DNA of 64,000 nt from Flavobacteriales bacterium (GTDB lineage Bacteria; Bacteroidota; Bacteroidia; Flavobacteriales_F; PHOS-HE28), in NCBI GenBank assembly GCA_016721825.1, contig JADKHI010000001.1, positions 868,001 to 932,000 of the forward strand, written 5' to 3'. The notes beneath the pieces are model-generated. The model searched no databases. It saw only the letters and a program-made list of their open reading frames with translations, and was not told the DNA's origin. The translations under genes were made by a program, and so were the position numbers. Shown piece by piece: positions 36,689 to 48,183 of the stretch. Position 1 is the first letter of the stretch. Each line of letters opens with the position of its first letter.

Positions 36689-37011
36689 CACTTGATCACC
36701 TCACCGGTGCGTTTGCTGATACGTACCAACTTTCCGCCCTTCTCCACTTTGCGGCCCACACGTGTGGGTTTGCCGCCTTTGGGATCAATGAGCATCAGGT
36801 TGCTGATGTGGATGGGGCCCTCCTTCTCCACGATGCCGCCCTGAGGGTTGGCCGTGGTGGGCTTGGAGTGCTTCTTATTGATGTTGAGGCCCTCGACGAT
36901 GGCGCGGTTCTTCTCGCGATCCACCTCGAGCACGCGGCCTTCCTTGGCGCGGTCCTCACCGGCGAGCACCTTGACGAGGTCGCCTTTCTTGATGTGTGTC
37001 TTCTTCTGCAT
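36688..37011 (-). CDS. rplX: 50S ribosomal protein L24
   Basis: The 107-residue product starts MQKKTHIKKGDLVKVLAGED with the KOW motif of L24 and ends VEKGGKLVRISKRTGEVIK. L24 begins 50S assembly. It lies between rplN (13 bases) and rplE (one-base overlap). Confidence 0.97.
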   Translation of the reverse strand: MQKKTHIKKGDLVKVLAGEDRAKEGRVLEVDREKNRAIVEGLNINKKHSKPTTANPQGGIVEKEGPIHISNLMLIDPKGGKPTRVGRKVEKGGKLVRISKRTGEVIK

Positions 37012-37024
37012 GGCTCGCGCTGAC

Positions 37025-37393
37025 TTAAAGCACCTCGGGGGCCAGGGAAATGATCTTCATGAACTTCTTCTCGCGGAGCTCCTTGGCCACCGGACCGAAG
37101 ATGCGGGTGCCCCGCATTTCACCGGCCGCGTCGAGCAGCACTACGGCATTGTCATCGAAGCGGATGTAGCTTCCGTCCTTGCGTCGCAGTTCCTTGGCGG
37201 TACGCACCACCACGGCCTTGCTCACAGTGCCTTTCTTGGCGCTGCCGTTGGGGATGGCGGCCTTGATGGTCACCACCACCGTATCGCCAACACCGGCATA
37301 GCGGCGCTTGGTACCGCCCAGCACGCGGATCACGAGCACCTCTTTGGCGCCGCTGTTGTCCGCTACGTTCAGTCGTGATTCCTGTTGGATCAT
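37025..37393 (-). CDS. rplN: 50S ribosomal protein L14
   Basis: The 122-residue product starts MIQQESRLNVADNSGAKEVL and has the L14 signature region KGTVSKAVVVRTAKELRRKD followed by GTRIFGPVAKELREK. It lies between rpsQ (21 bases) and rplX. Confidence 0.98.
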   Translation of the reverse strand: MIQQESRLNVADNSGAKEVLVIRVLGGTKRRYAGVGDTVVVTIKAAIPNGSAKKGTVSKAVVVRTAKELRRKDGSYIRFDDNAVVLLDAAGEMRGTRIFGPVAKELREKKFMKIISLAPEVL

Positions 37394-37414
37394 GGCTTCT
37401 CTCGGTGTTCCGGT

Positions 37415-37693
37415 TTACTTGGCACGCTCCACCACCTCCACGAGGCGCCAGCGCTTGCTCTTGCTCACAGGGCGTGTTTCCATGATGCGAACGGTGTCGC
37501 CCACGTTGGCCTCCTCCTTCTCGTCGTGCGCCATGAACTTGCTGGACAGCTTCACGAACTTCCCGTACTTGGGGTGCATCACTCGACGCTCCACCACTAC
37601 GGTGATGCTCTTGTCCATCTTGTCGCTCGTCACGATCCCTACGCGCTCTTTGCGCAGGTTCCGATCCACGGTCGTTTTCGTCTCAGTGCTCAT
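37415..37693 (-). CDS. rpsQ: 30S ribosomal protein S17
   Basis: The 92-residue OB-fold product has the S17 core RKERVGIVTSDKMDKSITVV and the signature VGDTVRIMETRPVSKSKRW. Its start overlaps the rpmC stop by four bases (ATGA), indicating translational coupling. Confidence 0.97.
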   Translation of the reverse strand: MSTETKTTVDRNLRKERVGIVTSDKMDKSITVVVERRVMHPKYGKFVKLSSKFMAHDEKEEANVGDTVRIMETRPVSKSKRWRLVEVVERAK

Positions 37694-37902
37694 TTGCTGG
37701 CGGTATTGGCGATCTCGCGCTTGCGGAGCTCGGTAAGGATGCGAGCCAGTTCCTTGCGCTTGGCGCGCAGCTGCATCGGGTTCTCGATCGGACTCACGGT
37801 GTGGTTGAAGCGCAGCTTCGTCAGCGTGGAGCGCTCGTCCTGCAGCTTGTCCTGCAGTTCCTGGAGCGTGAGCTCGTTCAGGTCGGTTCCTTTCTTCTTC
37901 AT
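37690..37902 (-). CDS. rpmC: 50S ribosomal protein L29
   Basis: The 70-residue helical-hairpin product has LTLQELQDKLQDERSTLTKL and the L29 signature NPMQLRAKRKELARILTELR. It lies 12 bases after rplP and overlaps rpsQ by four bases. Confidence 0.97.
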   Translation of the reverse strand: MKKKGTDLNELTLQELQDKLQDERSTLTKLRFNHTVSPIENPMQLRAKRKELARILTELRKREIANTASK

Positions 37903-37914
37903 GGCTCGCTATGC

Positions 37915-38337
37915 TTATTGACCATCGTAATCCTCACGGACAACGAACTTGGTCTTGATCGGCAGCTTCTGGGCGGCAAGGCGCAGGGCCTCCTTCGCGG
38001 TCTCCATCGGCACACCGTCGGCTTCGAAGATGATGCGGCCGGCGTGGCATACGGCCACCCAATGGTCCAGGGATCCTTTGCCCTTACCCATTCGCACCTC
38101 GGCGGGCTTGCTGGTCACCGGCTTGTCCGGGAACACCTTGATCCACACCTGGCCTTCACGCTTCATGTGACGGGTCAGCGCCACACGGGCGGCTTCGATC
38201 TGGCGACCGGTGAGCCATACGCTCTCCAGGGCCTTCAGACCAAAGGATCCAAGGGCTACGCGGTGACCGCGTTGGGCCACGCCCTTCATGCGGCCCTTGT
38301 GCATATTGCGGCGCTTGCTGCGCTTCGGTTGCAACAT
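37915..38337 (-). CDS. rplP: 50S ribosomal protein L16
   Basis: The 140-residue product starts MLQPKRSKRRNMHKGRMKGV and has IEAARVALTRHMKREGQVWI and GKGKGSLDHWVAVCHAGRII, the L16 signatures. L16 shapes the tRNA path near the A site. It lies five bases after rpsC and 12 bases before rpmC. Confidence 0.97.
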   Translation of the reverse strand: MLQPKRSKRRNMHKGRMKGVAQRGHRVALGSFGLKALESVWLTGRQIEAARVALTRHMKREGQVWIKVFPDKPVTSKPAEVRMGKGKGSLDHWVAVCHAGRIIFEADGVPMETAKEALRLAAQKLPIKTKFVVREDYDGQ

Positions 38338-38342
38338 GGCTC

Positions 38343-39224
38343 TTAGTTGTTACGGTTGTTTCCTCCGCGACCACCGCCACCGGCAGGACCACGACGTTCT
38401 CCTCCACCTCCAGGACCGCGACGGTCACCACCCGGGCCACCGGGGCCGCGACGGTCGCCGCCACCTGGGCCGCGACGATCACCACCACCTGGACCACGAC
38501 GGTCACCACCACCGCCACGACGCTCCGGACGATCGGCGCCCATGCGGGTTCCACCGGGGCCGCCTTTTGCCTGACCTACGTTCGGGCTCAGGTCACGCTT
38601 ACCAAACACCTCACCACGGCAGATCCAGCACTTCACGCCGATCCGACCCATCTTGGTGTGCGCTTCGACGATCGCGAAATCGATGTCGGCACGCAGGGTG
38701 TGCAGGGGCACGCGGCCCTCGCGATACTTCTCCACACGGGCGATCTCCGCACCGTTCAGTCGTCCGCTCACCTGCACCTTGATGCCCTCGGCACCCATGC
38801 GCATGCTGCTCGCAACGGCCATCTTCATGGCGCGACGGAAGCTGATACGACCCTCCAACTGGCGAGCAATGCTCTCAGCCACGAGGCGGGCATCAAGCTC
38901 CGGACGCTTGATCTCGAAAATGTTGATCTGAACGTCCTTGCCCGTGAACTTCTTCAGTTCCTCGCGCAGCTTGTCCACTTCCGCACCACCCTTGCCGATG
39001 ATGACACCGGGGCGGGCCGTGTTGATGGTAACGGTGACGAGCTTCAGGGTACGCTCGATGACGATCTTGGCAACGCTCGCCTTCTTCAGGCGGGTCAGGA
39101 GGTACTGGCGGATGCGTTCGTCCTCGGCGAGCTTGTCACCGTAGTCGTTACCGCCATACCAGTTGCTGTCCCAGCCCTTGATGAAGCCGAGGCGCTGTCC
39201 GATCGGGTGTGCTTTCTGTCCCAT
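38343..39224 (-). CDS. rpsC: 30S ribosomal protein S3 with Gly/Arg-rich C-terminal tail
   Basis: The product has 293 residues. The S3 body (about 1-227) has the N-terminal MGQKAHPIGQRLGFIKGWDS, the KH domain (TARPGVIIGKGGAEVDKLRE) and the C-terminal signature with GRLNGAEIARVEKYREGRVP. S3 lines the mRNA entry tunnel. From about residue 228 a 66-residue tail repeats DRRGPGG four times and then ERRGPAGGGGRGGNNRNN (DNA 38343-38543). The tail is Gly/Arg/Pro-rich, with no acidic residues after the Glu of ERRG, and resembles the RGG boxes of RNA-binding proteins. It is much longer than the E. coli S3 tail (233 residues in total). Confidence 0.97.
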   Translation of the reverse strand: MGQKAHPIGQRLGFIKGWDSNWYGGNDYGDKLAEDERIRQYLLTRLKKASVAKIVIERTLKLVTVTINTARPGVIIGKGGAEVDKLREELKKFTGKDVQINIFEIKRPELDARLVAESIARQLEGRISFRRAMKMAVASSMRMGAEGIKVQVSGRLNGAEIARVEKYREGRVPLHTLRADIDFAIVEAHTKMGRIGVKCWICRGEVFGKRDLSPNVGQAKGGPGGTRMGADRPERRGGGGDRRGPGGGDRRGPGGGDRRGPGGPGGDRRGPGGGGERRGPAGGGGRGGNNRNN

Positions 39225-39233
39225 TGGTAGTTC

Positions 39234-39629
39234 TTACTCGGCCTTGTCGACGATGATGGTCACGTGGTTGCTGCGCTTCTTCATGCGGTACGCGCGACCC
39301 TGAGGGGCGGGAAGCATGCGCTTCAGGCTGGTGCTCTCGTCCACCATCACGGTGCGCACCACCAGCTTGGTATCACTGGCCTTCTGGCCGTCGTTCTTCG
39401 CCTCCCAGTTGTGCATGGCGCTCACCAGGAGCTTTTCCATGGGCTTGCTGGCGTGGCGGGTGCTGAAGCGGAGGATGGCGAGTGCCTTCTCCACCTCCAC
39501 ACCGCGGATGATGTCGGCCACCTGGCGCATCTTGCGCGGGCTGGTCGGCACATCGTGCAGCTTGGCGATGGCCACGCTCTTCATGGCCTCTTTGCGCTTG
39601 TCAGCGGCGATCTTTTTGCGCGCTCCCAT
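39234..39629 (-). CDS. rplV: 50S ribosomal protein L22
   Basis: The 131-residue product has the L22 core SPRKMRQVADIIRGVEVEKA and the hairpin region RMLPAPQGRAYRMKKRSNHV that reaches into the peptide exit tunnel. The start at 39629 adds a short basic N-terminus. ATG 39584 (residue 16, MKSVAIAKLHD) is a possible alternative. It lies two bases after rpsS. Confidence 0.96.
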   Translation of the reverse strand: MGARKKIAADKRKEAMKSVAIAKLHDVPTSPRKMRQVADIIRGVEVEKALAILRFSTRHASKPMEKLLVSAMHNWEAKNDGQKASDTKLVVRTVMVDESTSLKRMLPAPQGRAYRMKKRSNHVTIIVDKAE

Positions 39630-39631
39630 CG

Positions 39632-39901
39632 TTAGCTCTTGTTATTGCCAGCGTGTGAACGGAACGTGCGGGTCGGGGCGAATTCGCCCAGCTTGTGACC
39701 CACCATGTTCTCCGTCACGTACACGGGGATGAACTTGTTGCCATTGTGCACGGCGAACGTCAGGCCTACGAACTCGGGGCTGATCGTGCTTGCACGCGAC
39801 CAGGTCTTCAGTACGGCCTTCTTGCCCGACTTCTGCATGTCCTCCACCCGCTTCGCGAGCTTGTAGTGGATGAACGGCGGTTTCTTGAGTGAACGGCTCA
39901 T
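39632..39901 (-). CDS. rpsS: 30S ribosomal protein S19
   Basis: The 89-residue product starts MSRSLKKPPFIHYKLAKRVE and carries the S19 signature IPVYVTENMVGHKLGEFAPT followed by RTFRSH. It lies between rplB (9 bases) and rplV (2 bases). Confidence 0.98.
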   Translation of the reverse strand: MSRSLKKPPFIHYKLAKRVEDMQKSGKKAVLKTWSRASTISPEFVGLTFAVHNGNKFIPVYVTENMVGHKLGEFAPTRTFRSHAGNNKS

Positions 39902-39910
39902 GGTGCTCTA

Positions 39911-40750
<840 letters not shown>

Positions 40751-40769
40751 GTTCTGGTTCTCTTCAGGG

Positions 40770-41063
40770 TCAGATACTGCTGTACAGATCGATCACTTCA
40801 CCTTGCTTCACGGACACCACTGCCTTCTTGAAGGTGCTGGTACCGCCGCGCAGGATGTTGGTCTTGGTGTAGCGGGTCTTGCTCTTGCCACGCACCACCA
40901 TAGTGCGGACGCCCGTTACCGTAACGCCATACTCTTTTTCAACAGCCTGCTTGATCTCCAGCTTGTTGCTGGTGCGGGCCACTTCGAAGCCATACCGGCC
41001 GAGCGTTTCGCCCTGCTTGGTCATCTTCTCGGTGATGAGGGGACGGATGAGGATCTGGCTCAT
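40770..41063 (-). CDS. rplW: 50S ribosomal protein L23
   Basis: The 97-residue product starts MSQILIRPLITEKMTKQGET and has NKLEIKQAVEKEYGVTVTGV, the L23 core. L23 is the docking site of trigger factor and SRP at the exit tunnel. It lies three bases after rplD. Confidence 0.97.
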   Translation of the reverse strand: MSQILIRPLITEKMTKQGETLGRYGFEVARTSNKLEIKQAVEKEYGVTVTGVRTMVVRGKSKTRYTKTNILRGGTSTFKKAVVSVKQGEVIDLYSSI

Positions 41064-41066
41064 GGC

Positions 41067-41696
41067 TTACTTGGTAAGGGTGGCCTCCAGGGGAGCGATC
41101 GCGTCCTTCACGATCAACACCTTGGTGGCGTTCATGATGTCGTAGGTGTTCACCTCGCTGGCACTGACCACGCGGGCACCTTGCACGTTGCGTGAACTGA
41201 GCACCACGTTGCTGTCCATCGCTGGAAGCACCAACAGTGAACGGCGGTCGTTCAGTTCGAAGGCCTTCATCAGGGCCACGAAGTCCTTGGTCTTCGGTGC
41301 GGTCATCGCCATGCCATCAAGCACGCGGATCGCATCGGCCTTGGCCTTCTGGGTGAGGGCACTGCGGCGGGCCAGGTCCTTCACCTTCTTGTTCAGTTTG
41401 AAGTGGTAATCGCGGGGCTTGGGGCCGAACACACGCGCACCGCCCTTGAACAGAGGGCTCTTGATGGAGCCTTTACGGCTTCCACCCGTACCCTTCTGGC
41501 GATGCAGCTTCTTGGTGCTGCCGCTCACTTCGCTCTTCTCCAGCGTCTTGGCAGTGCCTTGACGACGGTTCGCGAGGTGCTGCTTCACGTCCAGCCAAAT
41601 GGCGTGGTCGTTGGACTCGATCGCGAACACCGCGTCGTTCAGCTTGGCCTTCTTGCCGGTGGACTTGCCGTCCTTGCCGTAGATCTCGAGCTCCAT
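41067..41696 (-). CDS. rplD: 50S ribosomal protein L4
   Basis: The product (209 aa) starts MELEIYGKDGKSTGKKAKLN and has the tunnel-lining loop region RRQGTAKTLEKSEVSGSTKK and QKGTGGSRKGSIKSPLFKGG. L4 represses its own operon in E. coli. No such leader could be shown here. ATG 41696 follows the rplC stop directly. The longer reading to 41747 would overlap rplC. Confidence 0.97.
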   Translation of the reverse strand: MELEIYGKDGKSTGKKAKLNDAVFAIESNDHAIWLDVKQHLANRRQGTAKTLEKSEVSGSTKKLHRQKGTGGSRKGSIKSPLFKGGARVFGPKPRDYHFKLNKKVKDLARRSALTQKAKADAIRVLDGMAMTAPKTKDFVALMKAFELNDRRSLLVLPAMDSNVVLSSRNVQGARVVSASEVNTYDIMNATKVLIVKDAIAPLEATLTK

Positions 41697-41697
41697 C

Positions 41698-42315
41698 TTA
41701 CTTCCAGATGATGATGATGCTGCCTTTGGGGCCTGGTACCGAGCCACGGAGCAACACGAGGTTCCTGTCCTTGTCCACCTTCACCACCTTGAGGTTCTCC
41801 GTGGTGTGCTGGTCACCGCCCTTGCGGCCGGCCATGCGCAGTCCTTTGAACACGCGAGCGGGGTACGAGCTGCCACCGAGTGAACCGGGAGCGCGTGAAC
41901 GGTCGTGCTGGCCGTGCGTGGTCTCGCCCACACCGCTGAACCCGTGACGCTTCACTACGCCCTGGAAGCCCTTGCCCTTGCTGTTGCCGGTCACCGTCAC
42001 GAAGCTGCCTTCCTCGAAAAGAGTGCAGTCAACGGTATCGCCGAGCTTCAGGTCCTGCTCGAACTCCTCGAACTCGTGGGCCTTCACCTTGGGGGTGGTG
42101 TTCGCCTTGGCATAGTGGCCTTTGGAGGCCTTGGTGCTGTTCTTCTCACCGCGCTCACCGTAGGAGAGCTGCACGGCCTGGTAGCCGTCCTTTTCGGTGG
42201 TCTTCACGTGGGATACCACGCAGGGTCCAGCTTCGATCACGGTACAGCCCACAAGGCTGCCGTCCGTGTCGAACAGGCTGGTCATCCCGATCTTTTTGCC
42301 GATCAATCCGCTCAT
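41698..42315 (-). CDS. rplC: 50S ribosomal protein L3
   Basis: The 205-residue product starts MSGLIGKKIGMTSLFDTDGS and has the L3 signature GKGFQGVVKRHGFSGVGETT and the conserved THGQHDRSRAPGSLGGSSYP loop near the peptidyl-transferase centre. It lies 20 bases after rpsJ. Confidence 0.98.
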   Translation of the reverse strand: MSGLIGKKIGMTSLFDTDGSLVGCTVIEAGPCVVSHVKTTEKDGYQAVQLSYGERGEKNSTKASKGHYAKANTTPKVKAHEFEEFEQDLKLGDTVDCTLFEEGSFVTVTGNSKGKGFQGVVKRHGFSGVGETTHGQHDRSRAPGSLGGSSYPARVFKGLRMAGRKGGDQHTTENLKVVKVDKDRNLVLLRGSVPGPKGSIIIIWK

Positions 42316-42335
42316 GGCTTCTTCAGTGTTACCGG

Positions 42336-42641
42336 TCAGACCTTGATCTCAACATCAACGCCGCTGGGGAGCTCCAGCTTCATCAGCGCGTCGATGGTCT
42401 TGCTGCTGCTGCTGTAGATATCCATCAGGCGCTTGTAGCTGCACAGTTGGAACTGCTCACGTGCTTTCTTGTTGACGTGCGGCGAGCGGAGCACCGTGAA
42501 AATGCGCTTGTGCGTGGGCAGGGGGATCGGTCCGCTCACGACAGCGCCCGTGCTCTTCACCGTCTTCACGATCTTCTCGGCGCTCTTGTCGACGAGGTTG
42601 TGATCGTAAGACCGCAGCTTGATCCTGATCTTTTGGGTCAT
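42336..42641 (-). CDS. rpsJ: 30S ribosomal protein S10
   Basis: The 101-residue product starts MTQKIRIKLRSYDHNLVDKS and carries the S10 signature SGPIPLPTHKRIFTVLRSPH. It follows fusA by only 17 bases, so the str and S10 gene groups are fused into one unit with no tuf gene between them. Confidence 0.98.
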   Translation of the reverse strand: MTQKIRIKLRSYDHNLVDKSAEKIVKTVKSTGAVVSGPIPLPTHKRIFTVLRSPHVNKKAREQFQLCSYKRLMDIYSSSSKTIDALMKLELPSGVDVEIKV

Positions 42642-42658
42642 CGCTTATCGGGTCTGGC

Positions 42659-44764
<2,106 letters not shown>

Positions 44765-44781
44765 AGTTCGGTTCCTTAGGC

Positions 44782-45246
44782 TTAGAAGCGGAAGTGGCTG
44801 AAGGCCTTGTTCGCTTCGGCCATTTTGTGGACTTCTTCTTTCTTCTTGAAGGCTGCGCCTTCCTCTTTCGCAGCGGCCATGATCTCGTTGGCGAGCTTCT
44901 GGGCCATGCTGCGCTCGTTGCGGTTGCGGCTGTAGCTGATGAGCCACTTCACCGCCAAACTGCGCTTGCGCTCGTCACGCACAGGCTGAGGGATCTGGAA
45001 GTTGGCACCACCCACGCGGCGGCTACGCACTTCCACTTGGGGGGTTACGTTGGTCACGGCTTTACGGAACACTTCCAAGCCGTCCTCGCCGGTCTTCTCG
45101 CTCACGATATCGATGGCGCTGTAGAAGATGTCGAACGACTTGCTCTTCTTGCCGTCGTACATGAGGTTGTTCACGAACTTGGTCACCTGCACGTCGCCGA
45201 ATCGGGGATCGGGGAGCGTGGTGTGCTTAACTGCTTTCTTGCGCAT
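44782..45246 (-). CDS. rpsG: 30S ribosomal protein S7
   Basis: The 154-residue product starts MRKKAVKHTTLPDPRFGDVQ and has the S7 signature region VEVRSRRVGGANFQIPQPV. S7 nucleates the 30S head. It lies between rpsL (20 bases) and fusA (17 bases). Confidence 0.98.
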   Translation of the reverse strand: MRKKAVKHTTLPDPRFGDVQVTKFVNNLMYDGKKSKSFDIFYSAIDIVSEKTGEDGLEVFRKAVTNVTPQVEVRSRRVGGANFQIPQPVRDERKRSLAVKWLISYSRNRNERSMAQKLANEIMAAAKEEGAAFKKKEEVHKMAEANKAFSHFRF

Positions 45247-45266
45247 GGCTCAGTTACGTGTCAGGG

Positions 45267-45650
<384 letters not shown>

Positions 45651-45711
45651 GAGCTCGTTTTCTCTTGTCTATCAGGCGCTTTAGGCCACTTCAGGGGCTA
45701 AAAACGGGCTG

Positions 45712-45741
45712 CAAAGGTAACGGAATGCACCTATCAACCAA
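45712..45741 (-). promoter_or_regulatory. Promoter of the rpsL-to-rplQ ribosomal cluster
   Basis: On the minus strand a TTG (45741-45739) is followed by a 19-base spacer and TACCTTTG (45719-45712). This is an ideal match to the Bacteroidota sigma-A promoter (TTTG/TTG, about 19 bases, TAnnTTTG). Transcription should start near 45705. It is the best promoter in the window and precedes its longest operon. Confidence 0.8.
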
Positions 45742-45929
45742 CTCCTGTTGAAGGAAAATTTCAGCAGGGACGGCTCGATCGACCGCTTTTCACCTCTTGA
45801 GACAGCTACACGACCGTGCATGAAACCCACGTCGGTGCTGAGATCCATGACCTCCGGCCCGCCCCTCGGAGAAAGCCGCTGGATCCGTTCGATCAACGGC
45901 TATGATCCACTTCGATATATGGTGATCAC

Positions 45930-45937
45930 TACCTTTG
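45930..45937 (+). promoter_or_regulatory. Promoter -7 element (TACCTTTG) for the Fic gene
   Basis: An exact TAnnTTTG match, 22 bases before ATG 45960. No TTG at standard -33 spacing. Confidence 0.5.
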
Positions 45938-45959
45938 ATGGCATCATTTGATACTATTC

Positions 45960-46928
45960 ATGCTCTCCTCCACCTATACCTTCTATACGTTCCACAGCAG
46001 AATGCTCAACCTGCTGACCTCCATCTACCACCGCCTGGGGGAAGTGCAGGCCCGCCACCTGCAGCTGCCCGCCCACGACCTGGACAAGGCCTACCGCGTG
46101 AGCGTGGTGCACGCCACCCTGGCTTTGGAGGGCAACGCCCTGGAGCCCCTGCCCGTGGCAGAGCTGGTGACCCGGCCGGCCGTCACCGGCGGATCCGCCG
46201 CCCTGGAAGTGGTGAACACCCTTCGGGCCCACGACCTGCTCCGCGACCTGGACCCCTTCCTGGCCCAGGACCTCCGCCAGGCCCACGGGGTGCTGATGCA
46301 TGGTCTCGCGCTGGACGCGGGCCACTACCGCACAGGAGCCATGGATGTGCTCTACGGAGACCCCACTCCGCTGCGAACGGCCGACGCCGAGAACATCCCC
46401 ATACAAGTGGAAGAGCTGCTCCACTTCATCGAAAGCGACGAAACACCTCCCATCATCACCAGCTGTGTGCTCCACTTCGGATTGGTGTACCTACGTCCCT
46501 TCACCGCTGGCAACGGACGCATGGCCAGGCTGTGGCAACGCAGCGTGCTGATGCGCCACTGGCCCGTGTTCGGATTCCTGCCGGTGGAAGCCTTCATCCA
46601 CCGCACGCAACCGGCCTACTATGCCGCCTTGGAGTATGCCGACCGCCAGGGCGACTGCGGTGGCTTCATCACCTATATGTTGGAACGCATCGACGAAGCG
46701 CTGGCCGAACTGTTGGCCGCACCCGATCCCGTCCGTTCCGCCACCGACCGCATGGACCTCTTTCTGCAACAAGCACCCACAAGACCTTTCCGGCGCAAGG
46801 ACTACCTGCTGGTGTTCCCGGAGCTGAGCACCGCCAGCGCAAGCCGCGACCTGGCCGAAGCGCTTGCCCATGGAAGAGTGACGCGCGAGGGGACCGGGCG
46901 GACCGCCATGTACAGAAGGAAGGAATGA
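45960..46928 (+). CDS. Fic family protein with substituted catalytic histidine
   Basis: The product (322 aa from ATG 45960) has an N-terminal helical region with the inhibitory-type segment TLALEGN, a Fic core and a C-terminal winged-helix-like segment (FRRKDYLLVFPELSTASASR). Fic enzymes usually transfer AMP to proteins through the motif HPFx(D/E)GNGRxxR. Here it reads RPFTAGNGRMAR, with Arg179 in place of the catalytic His and Ala in place of the Mg-binding Asp/Glu. The anion-binding GNGRxxR half is intact and is followed by the LW and LPVEAFIH segments of a known Fic subfamily. Ordinary AMPylation is therefore unlikely. A binding, inhibitory or altered-chemistry role is possible. No toxin or antitoxin partner is adjacent. 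A TTG at 45948 could add four residues. Confidence 0.85.
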   Translation: MLSSTYTFYTFHSRMLNLLTSIYHRLGEVQARHLQLPAHDLDKAYRVSVVHATLALEGNALEPLPVAELVTRPAVTGGSAALEVVNTLRAHDLLRDLDPFLAQDLRQAHGVLMHGLALDAGHYRTGAMDVLYGDPTPLRTADAENIPIQVEELLHFIESDETPPIITSCVLHFGLVYLRPFTAGNGRMARLWQRSVLMRHWPVFGFLPVEAFIHRTQPAYYAALEYADRQGDCGGFITYMLERIDEALAELLAAPDPVRSATDRMDLFLQQAPTRPFRRKDYLLVFPELSTASASRDLAEALAHGRVTREGTGRTAMYRRKE

Positions 46929-46977
46929 CGCCCGGCCCATACTTTAGCCCTCACCCTTCCCGTTCGTTCCCAACACC

Positions 46978-48183
46978 ATGAACGCCGCCCAGCGCCTCGA
47001 CGAGCTCACCGACCTGTTGTCAGGCACGGACATGAGCCTGGCCACGCGCAGGCTGATGGACCTGTGCGACGAGTTCGACGCGCTTAGCGATCTTGGGGAA
47101 GAGGCCCTGCAGCTGCGCGCATCCTATAACATGGACCGAAGCCTGGGGGCCGCCGAGCTTTCGGGGGAACGGGGGCTGGCCTATGCCACCAAGGTGCGCG
47201 AGCTGGTGGAACGCATCCGGCAGCGCGGCCCGCTCGAAGCAACGCAGACCGGAGCGATGCTCAGCGAACCCGTGTTCCGCAGCAATGGACTGATGAAGCA
47301 ATTCAGCTCGCGGGGTCATCGCTTCGGTCTTGGACCAGTGGACCTGGAGCTGCGCACCGGCACCATTACCGGGGTGGTTGGGGAGAACGGCAACGGAAAG
47401 ACCACCCTCTTGAGGCAGGTGGCCGGCTTGTTGGACCATGACAGCGGCACTCTTGAACACCCCGGTCGAAGTACGGACCCCTATGCCATCCGCAGCACCA
47501 TCGCTTGGATCCCGCAACGCAACTCCCGCTGGTACGGCACCCTCCTCCAGAACCTCCGTTTCACCGCGGCGGTACATGGGTTGAAGGGCGCGGCGAACAC
47601 CCGGCGCGTGGAGCACACCCTGCACCGCTTGGGACTGACGCGTTTCAAGGACCTGACGTGGAGCGAACTGAGCAGCGGCTACAAGCTCCGCTTCGAGCTG
47701 GCCCGCATGGTTGTGTGGCGCCCACGCTTGTTGGTGCTCGACGAGCCCATCGCCAACCTCGATCTGCAGGCCCAGCAGCTCTTTCTCCAGGACCTGCGGC
47801 ACCTGGCCAGCTCACGCCGCCATCCGGTGGCGGTGATCCTAAGCTCCCAGCAACTGCACGAGATCGAGGCCATCGCCGACACGATCGTGTTCCTCAAGAA
47901 CGGACAAGTGGCCTACAGCGGTGCTGCCAACGCCTTCGGCGGTGACCGTGTGACCAACGTGTACGAATTGAAAGGTGATGCGGACCGCAACCGCCTGCTG
48001 GCCGCCCTGGCCCCGCTCGGCCCGGTGGAACTGGACGATACGGGATTGCTCTGGCGCCTGACGACAGCGCGGACCGTCACCGCCCGGTATGTGCTGCTGG
48101 CCGTGAGCCAGGCGGGGATCGAGCTCAGTTATTTCCGCGACATAAGTACGTCCACCCGCAAGCTCTTCCACCAGGACACATGA
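46978..48183 (+). CDS. ABC transporter ATP-binding protein with N-terminal helical extension
   Basis: The 401-residue product has about 105 residues of helical extension, then an ABC ATPase domain with Walker A GENGNGKTT (about residues 139-147), Q-loop near WIPQRNS, signature LSSGYK, and Walker B LLVLDEP. The H-loop position reads ILSSQQLHEIE, without the usual His after SS. A C-terminal domain of about 80 residues follows. Its stop overlaps the next gene's start (ATGA at 48180-48183), so the membrane protein that follows is its likely partner. The transported substrate is not predictable. Confidence 0.85.
   Translation: MNAAQRLDELTDLLSGTDMSLATRRLMDLCDEFDALSDLGEEALQLRASYNMDRSLGAAELSGERGLAYATKVRELVERIRQRGPLEATQTGAMLSEPVFRSNGLMKQFSSRGHRFGLGPVDLELRTGTITGVVGENGNGKTTLLRQVAGLLDHDSGTLEHPGRSTDPYAIRSTIAWIPQRNSRWYGTLLQNLRFTAAVHGLKGAANTRRVEHTLHRLGLTRFKDLTWSELSSGYKLRFELARMVVWRPRLLVLDEPIANLDLQAQQLFLQDLRHLASSRRHPVAVILSSQQLHEIEAIADTIVFLKNGQVAYSGAANAFGGDRVTNVYELKGDADRNRLLAALAPLGPVELDDTGLLWRLTTARTVTARYVLLAVSQAGIELSYFRDISTSTRKLFHQDT

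Larger units (their letters stand above)
45651..45959. other. Divergent regulatory region between rpsL and the Fic gene
   Basis: This 309-base stretch holds the rpsL-cluster promoter (45712-45741), about 55 bases of rpsL leader, and a -7 element for the Fic gene (45930-45937). The middle (about 45745-45925) shows no convincing gene, RNA or repeat. Short open frames there lack codon bias and recognisable similarity. Confidence 0.6.

Noticed and set aside
45747..45925. Short open frames on both strands between rpsL and the Fic gene
   Set aside because: No start context, family motif or signal. Better explained as a regulatory gap.
45935..46981. Open reading frame of 348 codons overlapping the Fic gene
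   Set aside because: Its product is Pro/Arg/Gly-rich without motifs, while the overlapping frame holds the Fic core and winged-helix segment.
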